A stretch of DNA of 17,787 nucleotides from Betaproteobacteria bacterium (GCA_009886305.1 QXZO01000045.1:1-17787); one strand, 5' to 3'; shown: positions 1 through 7,132, counted from the first letter of the stretch. The notes: generated by a model not told the origin, from the sequence alone. Made by a program: numbers and translations.

Positions 1-144
1 CATAACCCTTCTTTGGCTTTGCTCTTCCGTCTGCTCGCTACTATGCTCTATCGAAAATTTGAGTATAGGAATACCAGACGGCGAATAACGCAAAACCTCT
101 CTGACGGAAATGATCGCGAATAATTTGGTGCTATTCGTCGACAC
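1..144 (-). CDS. priB: Primosomal replication protein N (PriB), 5' part only, cut by window edge
   Basis: Reading the minus strand from a GTG at 142-144 gives 48 uninterrupted codons running off the left edge. The peptide contains RYSPSGIPILKFSIEHSSEQ followed by a Gln/Glu-rich stretch and RRV, which matches the start of the small OB-fold single-strand-DNA-binding protein PriB (E. coli has a similar SPSGIP...EH.S block). PriB acts with PriA and DnaT in restarting stalled replication forks. It begins only 10 bases after the rpsF stop, as in the common rpsF-priB-rpsR-rplI operon, so it should be co-transcribed with rpsF and is probably followed by rpsR outside the window. The start is GTG, with a modest purine-rich AGGCAAGG overlapping the end of rpsF. 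The C-terminal half is not visible. Family call is fairly sure; the exact start is less sure. Confidence 0.82.
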   Translation of the reverse strand, partial: MSTNSTKLFAIISVREVLRYSPSGIPILKFSIEHSSEQTEEQSQRRVM

Positions 145-154
145 AAAACCTTGC

Positions 155-622
155 CTACACTTCCTCTTTAGCCTCTTTGGCTTCGGTACCTAACTCTACC
201 TTTACTTCTGCTGAGGCTTTTACTACCTCAGGAGTTGAAGCTGTCGCCGCTGATGGTTTATCCTCAGGAGTTGGAGCTGGGCGCCCTACAATCTGTTTTG
301 CTTTATCATCCTTCATCATGAAAGAGGCCTCAGTGACAGCCGCCTTCATCGATACCGTCAGATGACGAAGTACAGCATCATTAAATTTGAAGCCTAATTC
401 AAGCTCTTTCAGAACCTCCTGATCACATTCCACATTCATGAGAACGTAATGTGCTTTGTGAATTTTTTGGATAGGGTAAGCAAGTTGTCTACGCCCCCAA
501 TCCTCTTGTCGGTGGACAACCCCCTGGCCGGCTGTAACTTGATTTCTATACCGCTCGATCATGGCAGGAACCTGCTCGCTTTGATCAGGGTGAACAATAA
601 ATACTATTTCGTAATGCCGCAT
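155..622 (-). CDS. rpsF: 30S ribosomal protein S6
   Basis: A 155-residue protein beginning MRHYEIVFIVHPDQSEQV, with EDWGRRQLAYPI and KAHYVLMNVE blocks that are diagnostic for S6. S6 binds 16S rRNA as a heterodimer with S18 in the platform of the small subunit. The core fold ends at about residue 100; the remaining ~50 residues form an Ala/Glu/Lys/Pro-rich, probably disordered tail, longer than the acidic tail of E. coli S6 (about 131-135 residues in total). The ATG at 620-622 has a strong AAGGAG Shine-Dalgarno 8 bases upstream (631-636). It is the first gene of an operon with priB just downstream, and it has its own promoter and structured leader (see separate entries). The tail has no frameshift or repeat. 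Confidence 0.97.
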   Translation of the reverse strand: MRHYEIVFIVHPDQSEQVPAMIERYRNQVTAGQGVVHRQEDWGRRQLAYPIQKIHKAHYVLMNVECDQEVLKELELGFKFNDAVLRHLTVSMKAAVTEASFMMKDDKAKQIVGRPAPTPEDKPSAATASTPEVVKASAEVKVELGTEAKEAKEEV

Positions 623-642
623 TAACTTTTCTCCTTATGGTT

Positions 643-697
643 GGTCGGCACTTTTTATAGCGCCGTGGAAGCCCCCTAAAAATGCGGTTTTAGTGGA
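643..697 (-). promoter_or_regulatory. Structured 5' leader of rpsF, candidate S6:S18 autoregulatory element
   Basis: On the minus strand the leader can form two hairpins. The first pairs TCCACTAAAA (697-688) with TTTTAGGGGG (681-672), with one A.G mismatch and one G.T wobble, around the loop CCGCAT. The second pairs GGCGCT (664-659) with AGTGCC (652-647) around an A/T loop and runs into CCGACC (648-643), just before the ribosome binding site. rpsF leaders in many bacteria are known to bind the S6:S18 complex through a structure with a conserved CCG trinucleotide, and CCG occurs at both hairpins here. The pairing is seen in the sequence. The regulatory role is inferred from the known family; I could not align it to the published motif. 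Confidence 0.4.
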
Positions 698-710
698 GCA
701 AGGGAACGAG

Positions 711-739
711 AGTATACCTTCTTTCACGAACGTACACAA
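711..739 (-). promoter_or_regulatory. Predicted sigma70-type promoter for rpsF-priB
   Basis: On the minus strand, TTGTGT (739-734) and TATACT (716-711) are separated by exactly 17 bases. The -10 matches consensus in five of six positions; the -35 only in the TTG. The expected transcript start near 704 would leave a leader of about 80 bases that begins right at the first hairpin of the rpsF leader, which supports the choice. Confidence 0.5.
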
Positions 740-788
740 ACTATCAATTAGAAACAAAATCACGCAGGAACAATACCTTACCTATCTT

Positions 789-812
789 AAATAAAGTAAA
801 TAAACTTTATTT
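789..812. repeat. AT-rich perfect inverted repeat in the rpsF / efflux-gene divergent region
   Basis: AAATAAAGT (789-797) and ACTTTATTT (804-812) are exact reverse complements around the loop AAATAA, followed on the plus strand by more T residues (813-815). It resembles a weak AT-only terminator on the plus strand, but no plus-strand gene precedes it, so it could instead be an operator or curved DNA. The rest of 623-972 holds the rpsF promoter and leader on the left. On the right is a shorter inverted repeat, CGAAT (860-864) / ATTCG (870-874), and then about 90 bases open in the frame of the efflux gene, with no convincing start of their own. Nothing else was recognised in this 350-base gap. 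Confidence 0.4.
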
Positions 813-972
813 TTTAGGCACTTTCCTTTTGCGCACTTTCGGCGAATAAACAAAATTTACGAATGGTGTATTCGGCCGATCCCGTTTGTCATCTAGTTTT
901 TATTGCTATAGTCCTGAGCCTCTATCCAATACAATCTGCCGTTCGTACAATTTGTATAACGGCTCTAACAAC

Positions 973-2490
973 ATGAAAGCCCAGACTATTACAGATGATT
1001 CAAGTATCTTGCCGGCACGACGCTGGCTTTTACTAATCAATGTGCAAATAGTGACGCTAATGTACGGAATTGCAATTACCTCCGCTACGATTGTACTACC
1101 CCATATTCAGGGCGCGTTATCTGTCAATCAAGATCAAGCGTCTTGGACAATGACCCTCTTCCTTGTTGGATCGGCCGTAACAATGCCAATTACTGGATGG
1201 CTTGCCGGTTGGCTAGGATGGCGTCGCCTTATGGTTGGCACTTTAATTGGTTTTACCTTTACGTCTATCGCGTGTGGGTTGGCCACTAATTTGGAAACCC
1301 TATTGATAGCAAGAGCCGCTCAAGGTGTATTCGGTGCTCCATTAATGCCGTTGGGTCAAGGGATGCTCCTTGCGACATTCCCTAAAAAACAGCATGCAGT
1401 GGCTCTCATGCTGTGGGGTATCGGTGGCACTATGGGACCGGTACTGGGACCGATCCTTGGGGGGTTTGTAGGGGAAGCATTAGGTTGGAGATGGACGTTT
1501 CTTTTTCTAGCTCCAATTTCAACATTAGCAATCATTATTGCGGTTTTCGCACTTGGCGATCAACAAAAAGGAACCTCCGGCAAACTAGGTTGGACGGGCT
1601 TTCTCAGTCTTGCTATAGCCATAGGCTCCGCCCAATTATTACTCGATAGGGGCCACAGACTAGACTGGTTCGAATCGTTTGAAATTTCTGCTGCACTATT
1701 CATATGTCTCGTCGCCGCTTTATTTTTTATTGGAAGCACTCTTTATTCAAAAAGTCCTTTATTCGAACGCGGCATCTTCACTAATTGGAATTTTGCACTT
1801 GGATTAATAACCATGCTTCTGATGGGAGCACTCAGTTTCACTCCGATAACATTATTCCCTATGCTTCTTCAAGATTTGCGTGGATATCCAGACGCTACTG
1901 CGGGTATCCTATTATCAGCTCGAGGCTTCGGAAACCTAGCCAGCTTTTTTATTGTTGTCCAGTTTACAAAATTCAATGCAAAATTAGCATTGATGACCGG
2001 TATGGCTCTCCAAATTTGGGCTGGCTGGGCGATGTCTAACCTCAACATCAACATGACGGAAGTAGACGTCTTCTGGACTAATTTTGTTCAAGGATTTGGG
2101 TTCGGCTTAGCTTATACACCAATGACGGTACTTGCATTTGCCACACTATCTACCAAACTAACTGTTCAAGGATCAGCCTTATTTAACATGATGCGAAACT
2201 TTGGCAGTAGTCTTTTCTTATCTTTGAGTATCCTCATATTAATGAGATCCGCGGCTGAGAACTATTCCGGTCTTAGCCAGATCATTAACCCAATGAACCC
2301 ACTTCTTAGCGATCCGAGATACGCTCTGCAATGGAATACAACTTCAGTAGAATCATTAGCAAAAATTAGTGAAGAAATCACTATTCAATCTTTGATGGGG
2401 GGATATCTCAATGCCTTTCAACTATTCACTTGGGTCGCAGCTTCGGCACTTATTTTAAGCTGCCTGTATAGACCAAATAAAAAGTTATAA
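973..2490 (+). CDS. DHA2-family (EmrB/QacA-like) multidrug efflux MFS transporter
   Basis: From the ATG at 973 this is 505 residues, close to the usual ~510 of 14-TM DHA2 proton-drug antiporters of the inner membrane. It is almost entirely hydrophobic helices. Family marks visible are ASWTMTLFLVGSAVTMPITG leading into a WLGWRR loop (motif A region), RAAQGVFGAPLMPLGQG (motif B region, with its Arg), and GPVLGPILGG (antiporter motif C). The likely role is proton-driven export of lipophilic toxic compounds; the substrate cannot be told. The frame stays open upstream to a TTG at 886, but those 29 extra residues are polar and unlike a transporter N-terminus, so I prefer the ATG. Neither start has a clear Shine-Dalgarno. 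There is no EmrA-type adaptor and no TetR/MarR regulator next to it. It is the only plus-strand gene here and is flanked by housekeeping genes, so it may be an insertion into the region. Confidence 0.88.
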   Translation: MKAQTITDDSSILPARRWLLLINVQIVTLMYGIAITSATIVLPHIQGALSVNQDQASWTMTLFLVGSAVTMPITGWLAGWLGWRRLMVGTLIGFTFTSIACGLATNLETLLIARAAQGVFGAPLMPLGQGMLLATFPKKQHAVALMLWGIGGTMGPVLGPILGGFVGEALGWRWTFLFLAPISTLAIIIAVFALGDQQKGTSGKLGWTGFLSLAIAIGSAQLLLDRGHRLDWFESFEISAALFICLVAALFFIGSTLYSKSPLFERGIFTNWNFALGLITMLLMGALSFTPITLFPMLLQDLRGYPDATAGILLSARGFGNLASFFIVVQFTKFNAKLALMTGMALQIWAGWAMSNLNINMTEVDVFWTNFVQGFGFGLAYTPMTVLAFATLSTKLTVQGSALFNMMRNFGSSLFLSLSILILMRSAAENYSGLSQIINPMNPLLSDPRYALQWNTTSVESLAKISEEITIQSLMGGYLNAFQLFTWVAASALILSCLYRPNKKL

Positions 2491-2506
2491 AAACAACGGG
2501 GTCATG

Positions 2507-2552
2507 AGGACTAATAAGAGACAACTATCGTTTAGTCCTGCCAGGTGGGCAG
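2507..2552. terminator. Candidate hairpins between two convergent genes
   Basis: AGGACTAA (2507-2514) and TTAGTCCT (2532-2539) are exact reverse complements around 17 bases. CTGCC (2538-2542) and GGCAG (2548-2552) form a second short stem that ends exactly at the stop codon of the minus-strand gene. On the plus strand a T-rich run follows at about 2562-2569, some ten bases beyond the second stem. The two stems overlap by two bases, so they could be alternatives. The convergent position suggests bidirectional termination, but there is no immediate U-tract on either strand, so this is tentative. Confidence 0.35.
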
Positions 2553-2900
2553 TCATGTATTATTTTTTCTCAACCTAAAAACCAATAATAAATTCCCACT
2601 GAATAGACTTAGAGATAATAGAAAATGAAGTCGTACCCAGAAAATTACTGAATCAATCATCTCATTCACAACTGTAGTTTGATCAGCCAAATGCTCGTGA
2701 AGCAGAAGCGCCATATCCCTGAGTCCACTTTGATCTGAAGAAGACTGAATCACGCTTGAAACGACTTCAGGAGGCTGAGATAACACCTCCCATTGTGGGA
2801 AGACTGCCAAGTCAAGATAAATGATTCCCAAGAAAAACATGAGGTATGTTGCAACAGAAAGCCCGTTAAGCCACAACAGAAAATGTATCAACTTGTACAA
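2553..2900 (-). CDS. Small unrecognised membrane protein with two predicted TM helices
   Basis: A 115-residue protein that I do not recognise. Hydrophobic segments at about residues 6-30 and 84-106 look like two transmembrane helices. Between them is a polar, net-acidic loop of about 50 residues containing HEHLAD. The few basic residues lie at the ends (YK near the start, RLRK near the C-terminus), so both ends are probably cytoplasmic with the loop outside. The only start in frame after the upstream stop is TTG at 2898-2900, with AGAGAG about nine bases before it. It begins 27 bases after the prpE stop, on the same strand, so it is probably the third gene of an acuI-prpE operon. A role in uptake or sensing of the acid substrate is only a guess from position. 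It could also be an unrelated passenger. The long coherent reading with TM pattern makes a real gene likely. Confidence 0.65.
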   Translation of the reverse strand: MYKLIHFLLWLNGLSVATYLMFFLGIIYLDLAVFPQWEVLSQPPEVVSSVIQSSSDQSGLRDMALLLHEHLADQTTVVNEMIDSVIFWVRLHFLLSLSLFSGNLLLVFRLRKNNT

Positions 2901-2927
2901 CGCAAATGCTCTCTTTTCTGAAAAACT

Positions 2928-4826
2928 CTAAGATTTAAAAACTTTAATAATTTCTTCAATAGCGGCCAAATCCTCTAAAGTTGTCAGATCCCCCGGGTCC
3001 CGACTCTCTGCTATGGCCTGTATGCTGCGCCTCAATAATTTACCAGAGCGAGTTTTAGGTAACATCGAAACAAAATAAACTGCCCTAGGTCTGGCGATCG
3101 CGCCAAGGGATTGATCAACCTGCTTCATAATTTGTTTTTTGTGTAGGTCAGTTTTTTCGGAAACGTCGTCTCCATCGTGGCTTTTACGCACAACAAATGC
3201 AATCGGCATTTGCCCTTTCAGAGAATCCTCAACACCTACAACTGCCACCTCTGCTACGTTTCCATCATTCTGAATGGCTTCTTCAATCTCTCTCGTTCCT
3301 ATTCGATGCCCTGCTACATTTATGACGTCATCCGTTCGACCTAAAATGAAATAGTACCCATCCTGATCCCTTATGCCCCAATCGAATGTTGAATAAACAA
3401 GCGTCGATTCAAACGTTGAAAAATATGTATTCACAAATCTCTCGTCGTCACCCCAAACGGTACTCATACAGCCCGGCGGAAGTGGTGGAATAATCGACAC
3501 AAGACCCTTTTCATTTGCGCCCGCCTCACACGCATCTGACTCCCTTAAAATTTTAAGATTGTATCCATAGGCAGGAAAAGATGGGCTTCCGTATTTCACA
3601 GGTGTTTTCTCAACGCCAGGCATCGCCGTCAACACAGGCCAACCTGTTTCGGTTTGCCAAAAATGATCATGTACAGGTTTTTTTAATGCACTTGCTATCC
3701 AACTATGCGTCGATTCATCCAAGGGTTCACCAGCTAAAAAGAGGTGTTTCAAAGAAGCTAGGCTATAGTTATCAATATATTTCTGATCTTGTTTCTTTAA
3801 CACCCGAATGGCGGTCGGAGATGAGAACAACACATTCACATTATATTTTTCTACAAGACTCCACCAAATACCCGGATCAGGTGTCGTTGGCAGGCCCTCG
3901 TACAAAATGGTTGTCATGCCCATAATAAGCGGAGCGTAGACGATATATGAGTGACCAACTACCCAACCGATATCAGAAGTTGTGAAAATGGTTTCCCCTG
4001 CTCGAACATCGTAAATATGCTTCATAGATGCAGCCAAAGCCACTGCATGTCCACCTGTGTCCCTCTGTACGCCCTTTGGCTTACCCGTCGTGCCGGAAGT
4101 ATACAAAATATAGCTTGGCTCATTAGATTCGAGCCACTCAACGTCGACCGTCTCACCATCAAATGCCTTAACTGCCTTGAGATAATCAATATCTCGCTCT
4201 TCGTTCCAGTCTAATTCTTCTACTAAACCTCGTTTGACCAAGATTACATGAGCTGGCGGTTTCTCCGCTAGTTCTAATGCCTCGTCTACTAGACCTTTAT
4301 AAGGAATAATCTTACCCCCCCTCATGCCAGCGTCCGCGGTTATCATGACCTTCGGCTCACAGTCATCTACCCTTTGCGCCAAACTGGCGGATGCAAAGCC
4401 TCCGAAAACTACCGAATGAATAGCACCGATACGAACGCACGCGAGCATTGCGTAGACCGCCTCTGGAATCATGGGCATATAAATTAAAACTCTGTCACCT
4501 TTACCCACTTTTTGCTTCTTCAATAGAGCTGCGAATCTGTTCACTTCCTCGTGCAACTCTTGATAACTAATTGCACGCTCTGCACCAGTCTCGGTAGACA
4601 CATAGACGATCGCATTTTGCGTTGCCCGATCTTTCAAATGACGATCAATTGCATTGAAACAGAGATTTGTTTTTCCATTCAGAAACCACTTAGCAAAGGG
4701 TGGACGCGAGAAATCGAGCACTTGATCAAAATCTTTATCCCAATAAATCAGCTTGGCCTGGTCAGCCCAAAATTCGTCAGTTTTATCTACAGAATATTTA
4801 TGAAATTTATTGATCTTTTTCGACAC
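2928..4826 (-). CDS. prpE: Propionyl-CoA synthetase (acetyl-CoA synthetase family)
   Basis: A 632-residue AMP-forming acyl-CoA synthetase (E. coli PrpE is 628). It activates propionate with ATP and CoA, and homologues also accept acrylate or 3-hydroxypropionate. The N-terminal ACS cap is at about 1-60. The phosphate loop is at 239-253 (YTSGTTGKPKG), the stretch RGGKIIPYKGLVDEAL at 169-184 is PrpE-like, the FILGRTDDVINVAGHR hinge region follows, and PKTRSGKLLRR lies near the end with the conserved catalytic, acetylatable lysine at 596. The start is GTG at 4824-4826, with a purine-rich AGGGGGTGAG a few bases upstream; no nearby ATG competes. It starts 27 bases after acuI and is followed 27 bases later by the small membrane protein, so the three are likely one transcript. 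Family call is firm. Substrate preference between propionate, acrylate and 3-hydroxypropionate cannot be told from sequence. Confidence 0.93.
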   Translation of the reverse strand: MSKKINKFHKYSVDKTDEFWADQAKLIYWDKDFDQVLDFSRPPFAKWFLNGKTNLCFNAIDRHLKDRATQNAIVYVSTETGAERAISYQELHEEVNRFAALLKKQKVGKGDRVLIYMPMIPEAVYAMLACVRIGAIHSVVFGGFASASLAQRVDDCEPKVMITADAGMRGGKIIPYKGLVDEALELAEKPPAHVILVKRGLVEELDWNEERDIDYLKAVKAFDGETVDVEWLESNEPSYILYTSGTTGKPKGVQRDTGGHAVALAASMKHIYDVRAGETIFTTSDIGWVVGHSYIVYAPLIMGMTTILYEGLPTTPDPGIWWSLVEKYNVNVLFSSPTAIRVLKKQDQKYIDNYSLASLKHLFLAGEPLDESTHSWIASALKKPVHDHFWQTETGWPVLTAMPGVEKTPVKYGSPSFPAYGYNLKILRESDACEAGANEKGLVSIIPPLPPGCMSTVWGDDERFVNTYFSTFESTLVYSTFDWGIRDQDGYYFILGRTDDVINVAGHRIGTREIEEAIQNDGNVAEVAVVGVEDSLKGQMPIAFVVRKSHDGDDVSEKTDLHKKQIMKQVDQSLGAIARPRAVYFVSMLPKTRSGKLLRRSIQAIAESRDPGDLTTLEDLAAIEEIIKVFKS

Positions 4827-4853
4827 GACTCACCCCCTAATGCTAGCCAATGA

Positions 4854-5846
4854 TTAATCTGCAATCTTAACAACAGAACGTCCTCTCATTTTTGCTTGCA
4901 TGACCGATTGAAATGTATCAGGTAAGTCATCAAAGGCGACGGCAGTAACAATCTTATCCAGGTTTTTCGGCTTCATATCAGTAGCTAATCTAGTCCACAC
5001 TTTACGTCTGACGTCCATCTCAGCGTTCACGGAATCAATACCGGCCAACGTCACTCCGCGAAGAATATATGGCATGACAGTTGTATTAAATTTAAAGCTT
5101 GCGGCCAATCCAATGGAAGCTATTGCTCCGCCGACTTTAACGGTACTGGCTAACCAAGATAAGACATCACCTCCTAAATTATCAACAGCACCAGCCCAGG
5201 TTTCCCGACCCAATGGTCTTATCTTTGCTAAATCAAGGGATGCGGTGTCTAGAATTTCCTTGGCTCCAAGACTTTTTAAATAATCAGCTTGTTCCGGTTT
5301 TCCAGTCATGGCGGTGACGTCATAACCAGATGCAGAGAGTATATCTATAGCTATCCCCCCCACCCCACCTGTCGCACCGTTAACCACTACTGGTCCAGCG
5401 TTCGGATTTAGTCCATTGTGTTCCATACGCTCAACTGCTAAACCCGCCGTAAATCCAGCTGTGCCCAACGCCATTGAACTGAAGAGATCTAATCCACTAG
5501 GCATCGGAACGACCCACTTAGCAGGTACGCGGCAGTACTCGGCGTACCCCCCATGGTGAGAAACCCCTATGTCATAACTTGTAGCGATGACTTCTTGACC
5601 TACCTTAAATTCATCTGAGGATGATTCCACCACTACACCCGACAAATCGATTCCCCCGACACATGGAAATCTGCGGATAATCTTTCCCGCGCCCGTGGCG
5701 GCTAACGCGTCTTTAAAGTTCACTGAAGAATAGGCGGTTTTTATAAGAACCTCACCTGAATCGAGATCTGCGGTGTCCATGGTTTTAAAACTGCTAGTAA
5801 CCCCGTCCTCTACCTCCTCAATCAAGAATGCCTTAAATTGCGTCAT
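4854..5846 (-). CDS. acuI: Acryloyl-CoA reductase (NADPH), AcuI/YhdH family
   Basis: A 330-residue zinc-independent medium-chain oxidoreductase, the usual length for AcuI/YhdH. Typical features are SSVNFKDALA near residue 40, PCVGGIDLSGVVVES at 61-75, the nucleotide-binding loop NGATGGVGGIA at 156-166, and a MTGKPEQADYLKSLGA block. Members reduce acryloyl-CoA to propionyl-CoA with NADPH in the cytoplasm, both to detoxify acrylate (for example from DMSP breakdown) and in 3-hydroxypropionate assimilation. The ATG at 5844-5846 has AGGAG six bases upstream. It leads a probable operon with prpE, which would supply the CoA thioester; this pairing strengthens the AcuI call over a generic quinone-reductase-like function. 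No DMSP lyase gene is visible in the window. Confidence 0.9.
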   Translation of the reverse strand: MTQFKAFLIEEVEDGVTSSFKTMDTADLDSGEVLIKTAYSSVNFKDALAATGAGKIIRRFPCVGGIDLSGVVVESSSDEFKVGQEVIATSYDIGVSHHGGYAEYCRVPAKWVVPMPSGLDLFSSMALGTAGFTAGLAVERMEHNGLNPNAGPVVVNGATGGVGGIAIDILSASGYDVTAMTGKPEQADYLKSLGAKEILDTASLDLAKIRPLGRETWAGAVDNLGGDVLSWLASTVKVGGAIASIGLAASFKFNTTVMPYILRGVTLAGIDSVNAEMDVRRKVWTRLATDMKPKNLDKIVTAVAFDDLPDTFQSVMQAKMRGRSVVKIAD

Positions 5847-5870
5847 ATCGATCTCCTGTTTTATTTTGTC

Positions 5871-5910
5871 TAGTTTTTGTGCACTGCGGAAATTCTACAA
5901 TAGTTTTTGT
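5871..5910. repeat. Two identical decamers TAGTTTTTGT spaced 30 bases apart
   Basis: TAGTTTTTGT occurs at 5871-5880 and again at 5901-5910 on the plus strand, start to start 30 bases, close to three helical turns. The right copy lies between the predicted -35 and -10 of the acuI promoter and the left copy just downstream of the -10. This would suit a regulator binding on one face of the helix. The A/T-rich composition means chance is possible. Confidence 0.4.
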
Positions 5911-5921
5911 TCTCTTAGCAA
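5892..5921 (-). promoter_or_regulatory. Predicted promoter for the acuI-prpE operon
   Basis: On the minus strand TTGCTA (5921-5916) and TAGAAT (5897-5892) are 18 bases apart, about 45 bases before the acuI start codon. The -10 matches consensus in four of six positions and the -35 in four of six. An ACAAAAACTA decamer sits in the spacer (5910-5901) and is repeated downstream (5880-5871), a possible operator pair. Prediction only. Confidence 0.4.
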
Positions 5922-5944
5922 AAAGCGAAATATAGACCCCTCGA

Positions 5945-5981
5945 TACCTTAAAACGCCCTCGATTGATGTTTTTTAAGGTA
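5945..5981. repeat. Perfect 10-bp inverted repeat across the zapE stop codon
   Basis: TACCTTAAAA (5945-5954) and TTTTAAGGTA (5972-5981) are exact reverse complements around 17 bases. The right arm contains the zapE stop (5974-5976). It marks the border between the TCA block and the acuI operon. It may be a weak terminator or a 3'-end stabilising hairpin for the long transcript. No T-run follows on the minus strand, so intrinsic termination is not clear. Confidence 0.45.
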
Positions 5982-7044
5982 GGTGAGCCTCACCGAGATA
6001 ACGGGAGGTTTGCATCTCAATTAGCCGTGATTCGGTGCGATCTTTCTCCGTAGAACCAAGCGCATCCGAGAGCAAATCTGTCAATCCCTCTTGAGAATCA
6101 ACCACTATATTCACCCGTCTATCGTAGAACTCGTCAACCAACCATGTAAATCGTCTTCGTGCATTATCATTGTCCTTACCAAACTTGGGAACGCGGCTTA
6201 TAAAAACCGTTTGAAACCGTTTTGCCAATTCAATGTAATCGTCTTTACCTCTCGGCCCATCACATATAGCATCAAAATCAAACCATATCGCTTCCTCCGA
6301 GATCATTTTAGTAGGTACTGACCTGTTCAGTAAGTCAATCGAGTAGGCACATTTCTGCTCCTTGGTAAGAGAATTAAATAAACTCATCACCATCGGCTCT
6401 ACTTCGTTTTGATCCCCACGAAAATAAACGCCCGCCTTCTCCAACGAGGTAAGGCGATAATCTTCGCCAGCATCGAGATTGACTACACTCATCTTCGATT
6501 TGATTAAATCAATAGTGGGTAAAAATTGTGCTCGCTGAAGACCATGTTCGTAAAGCCTGTCTGGCACCCAATTAGCTGTCGTTACGATGACAACATCCCC
6601 ACGAAAGAGCGCTTCGAGCAAGTTCCTCATAATCATTGCATCACCAATATCGGAGATATGAAACTCGTCCAAACACAATAATTCTGTTTCTGATGCAATA
6701 TCCTTCCCAATCGTTTGAAGTGGATTTTGATGGCCTTGCAAGTCTTTTAGCCGGTGATGCACCTCCTGCATAAAACGATGGAAATGAATACGTTTCTTCT
6801 TACTAAATTTAATCTGCTCGTAAAAAAGATCCATTAAGAATGTTTTCCCACGACCAACGCCGCCCCATATATACAAACCTTTCGGGAAATTTTTCTTAAA
6901 AAGAATACGCTTTAAGATACTAGGCCGATTAAGAGTAGACTCAAGTTCTTCAGCCAATTGAGCTAATTGGTTAACAGTCCGAAGCTGAGCTGCATCAAGC
7001 ACATAACCTAATTCAGCAGCCCTGGATTCTATTGACTCTCTCAT
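5974..7044 (-). CDS. zapE: Cell division protein ZapE (AFG1-like ATPase)
   Basis: A 356-residue P-loop ATPase of the AFG1/LACE1 family. The Walker A is GGVGRGKT at 61-68 and the Walker B is LLCLDEFH at 122-129; RIHFHRFMQEVHHRL at 85-99 and VVIVTTANWVPDRLYEHGLQR are family blocks. In E. coli ZapE associates with the divisome and affects Z-ring stability. The eukaryotic homologue helps clear mitochondrial respiratory-chain proteins, which may explain its conserved position after TCA genes in betaproteobacteria (inference). The ATG start has TAGGAG shortly upstream. It lies 88 bases after lpdA on the same strand with no evident terminator between, so it is probably the last gene of the TCA operon. 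Confidence 0.93.
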   Translation of the reverse strand: MRESIESRAAELGYVLDAAQLRTVNQLAQLAEELESTLNRPSILKRILFKKNFPKGLYIWGGVGRGKTFLMDLFYEQIKFSKKKRIHFHRFMQEVHHRLKDLQGHQNPLQTIGKDIASETELLCLDEFHISDIGDAMIMRNLLEALFRGDVVIVTTANWVPDRLYEHGLQRAQFLPTIDLIKSKMSVVNLDAGEDYRLTSLEKAGVYFRGDQNEVEPMVMSLFNSLTKEQKCAYSIDLLNRSVPTKMISEEAIWFDFDAICDGPRGKDDYIELAKRFQTVFISRVPKFGKDNDNARRRFTWLVDEFYDRRVNIVVDSQEGLTDLLSDALGSTEKDRTESRLIEMQTSRYLGEAHLP

Positions 7045-7132
7045 GAAGCTCCTAGCGGCATAGCAGAAAGTGTCTAAGCTTTAAGCACAACGAACTAATA
7101 AACCGAGATAAACACTGGTCATCAGAACTTGC

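Noticed and set aside
177..365. Plus-strand open frame of 62 codons across rpsF
   Set aside because: It is antisense to the well-supported rpsF, has no family signature and its composition mirrors the rpsF tail.
886..972. N-terminal extension of the efflux protein from a TTG
   Set aside because: The 29 residues are polar and unlike DHA2 N-termini, TTG lacks a ribosome binding site, and an ATG lies where homologues start.
3581..3925. 114-codon plus-strand frame opposite prpE
   Set aside because: Antisense to a firmly identified gene and without any domain or start-site support.
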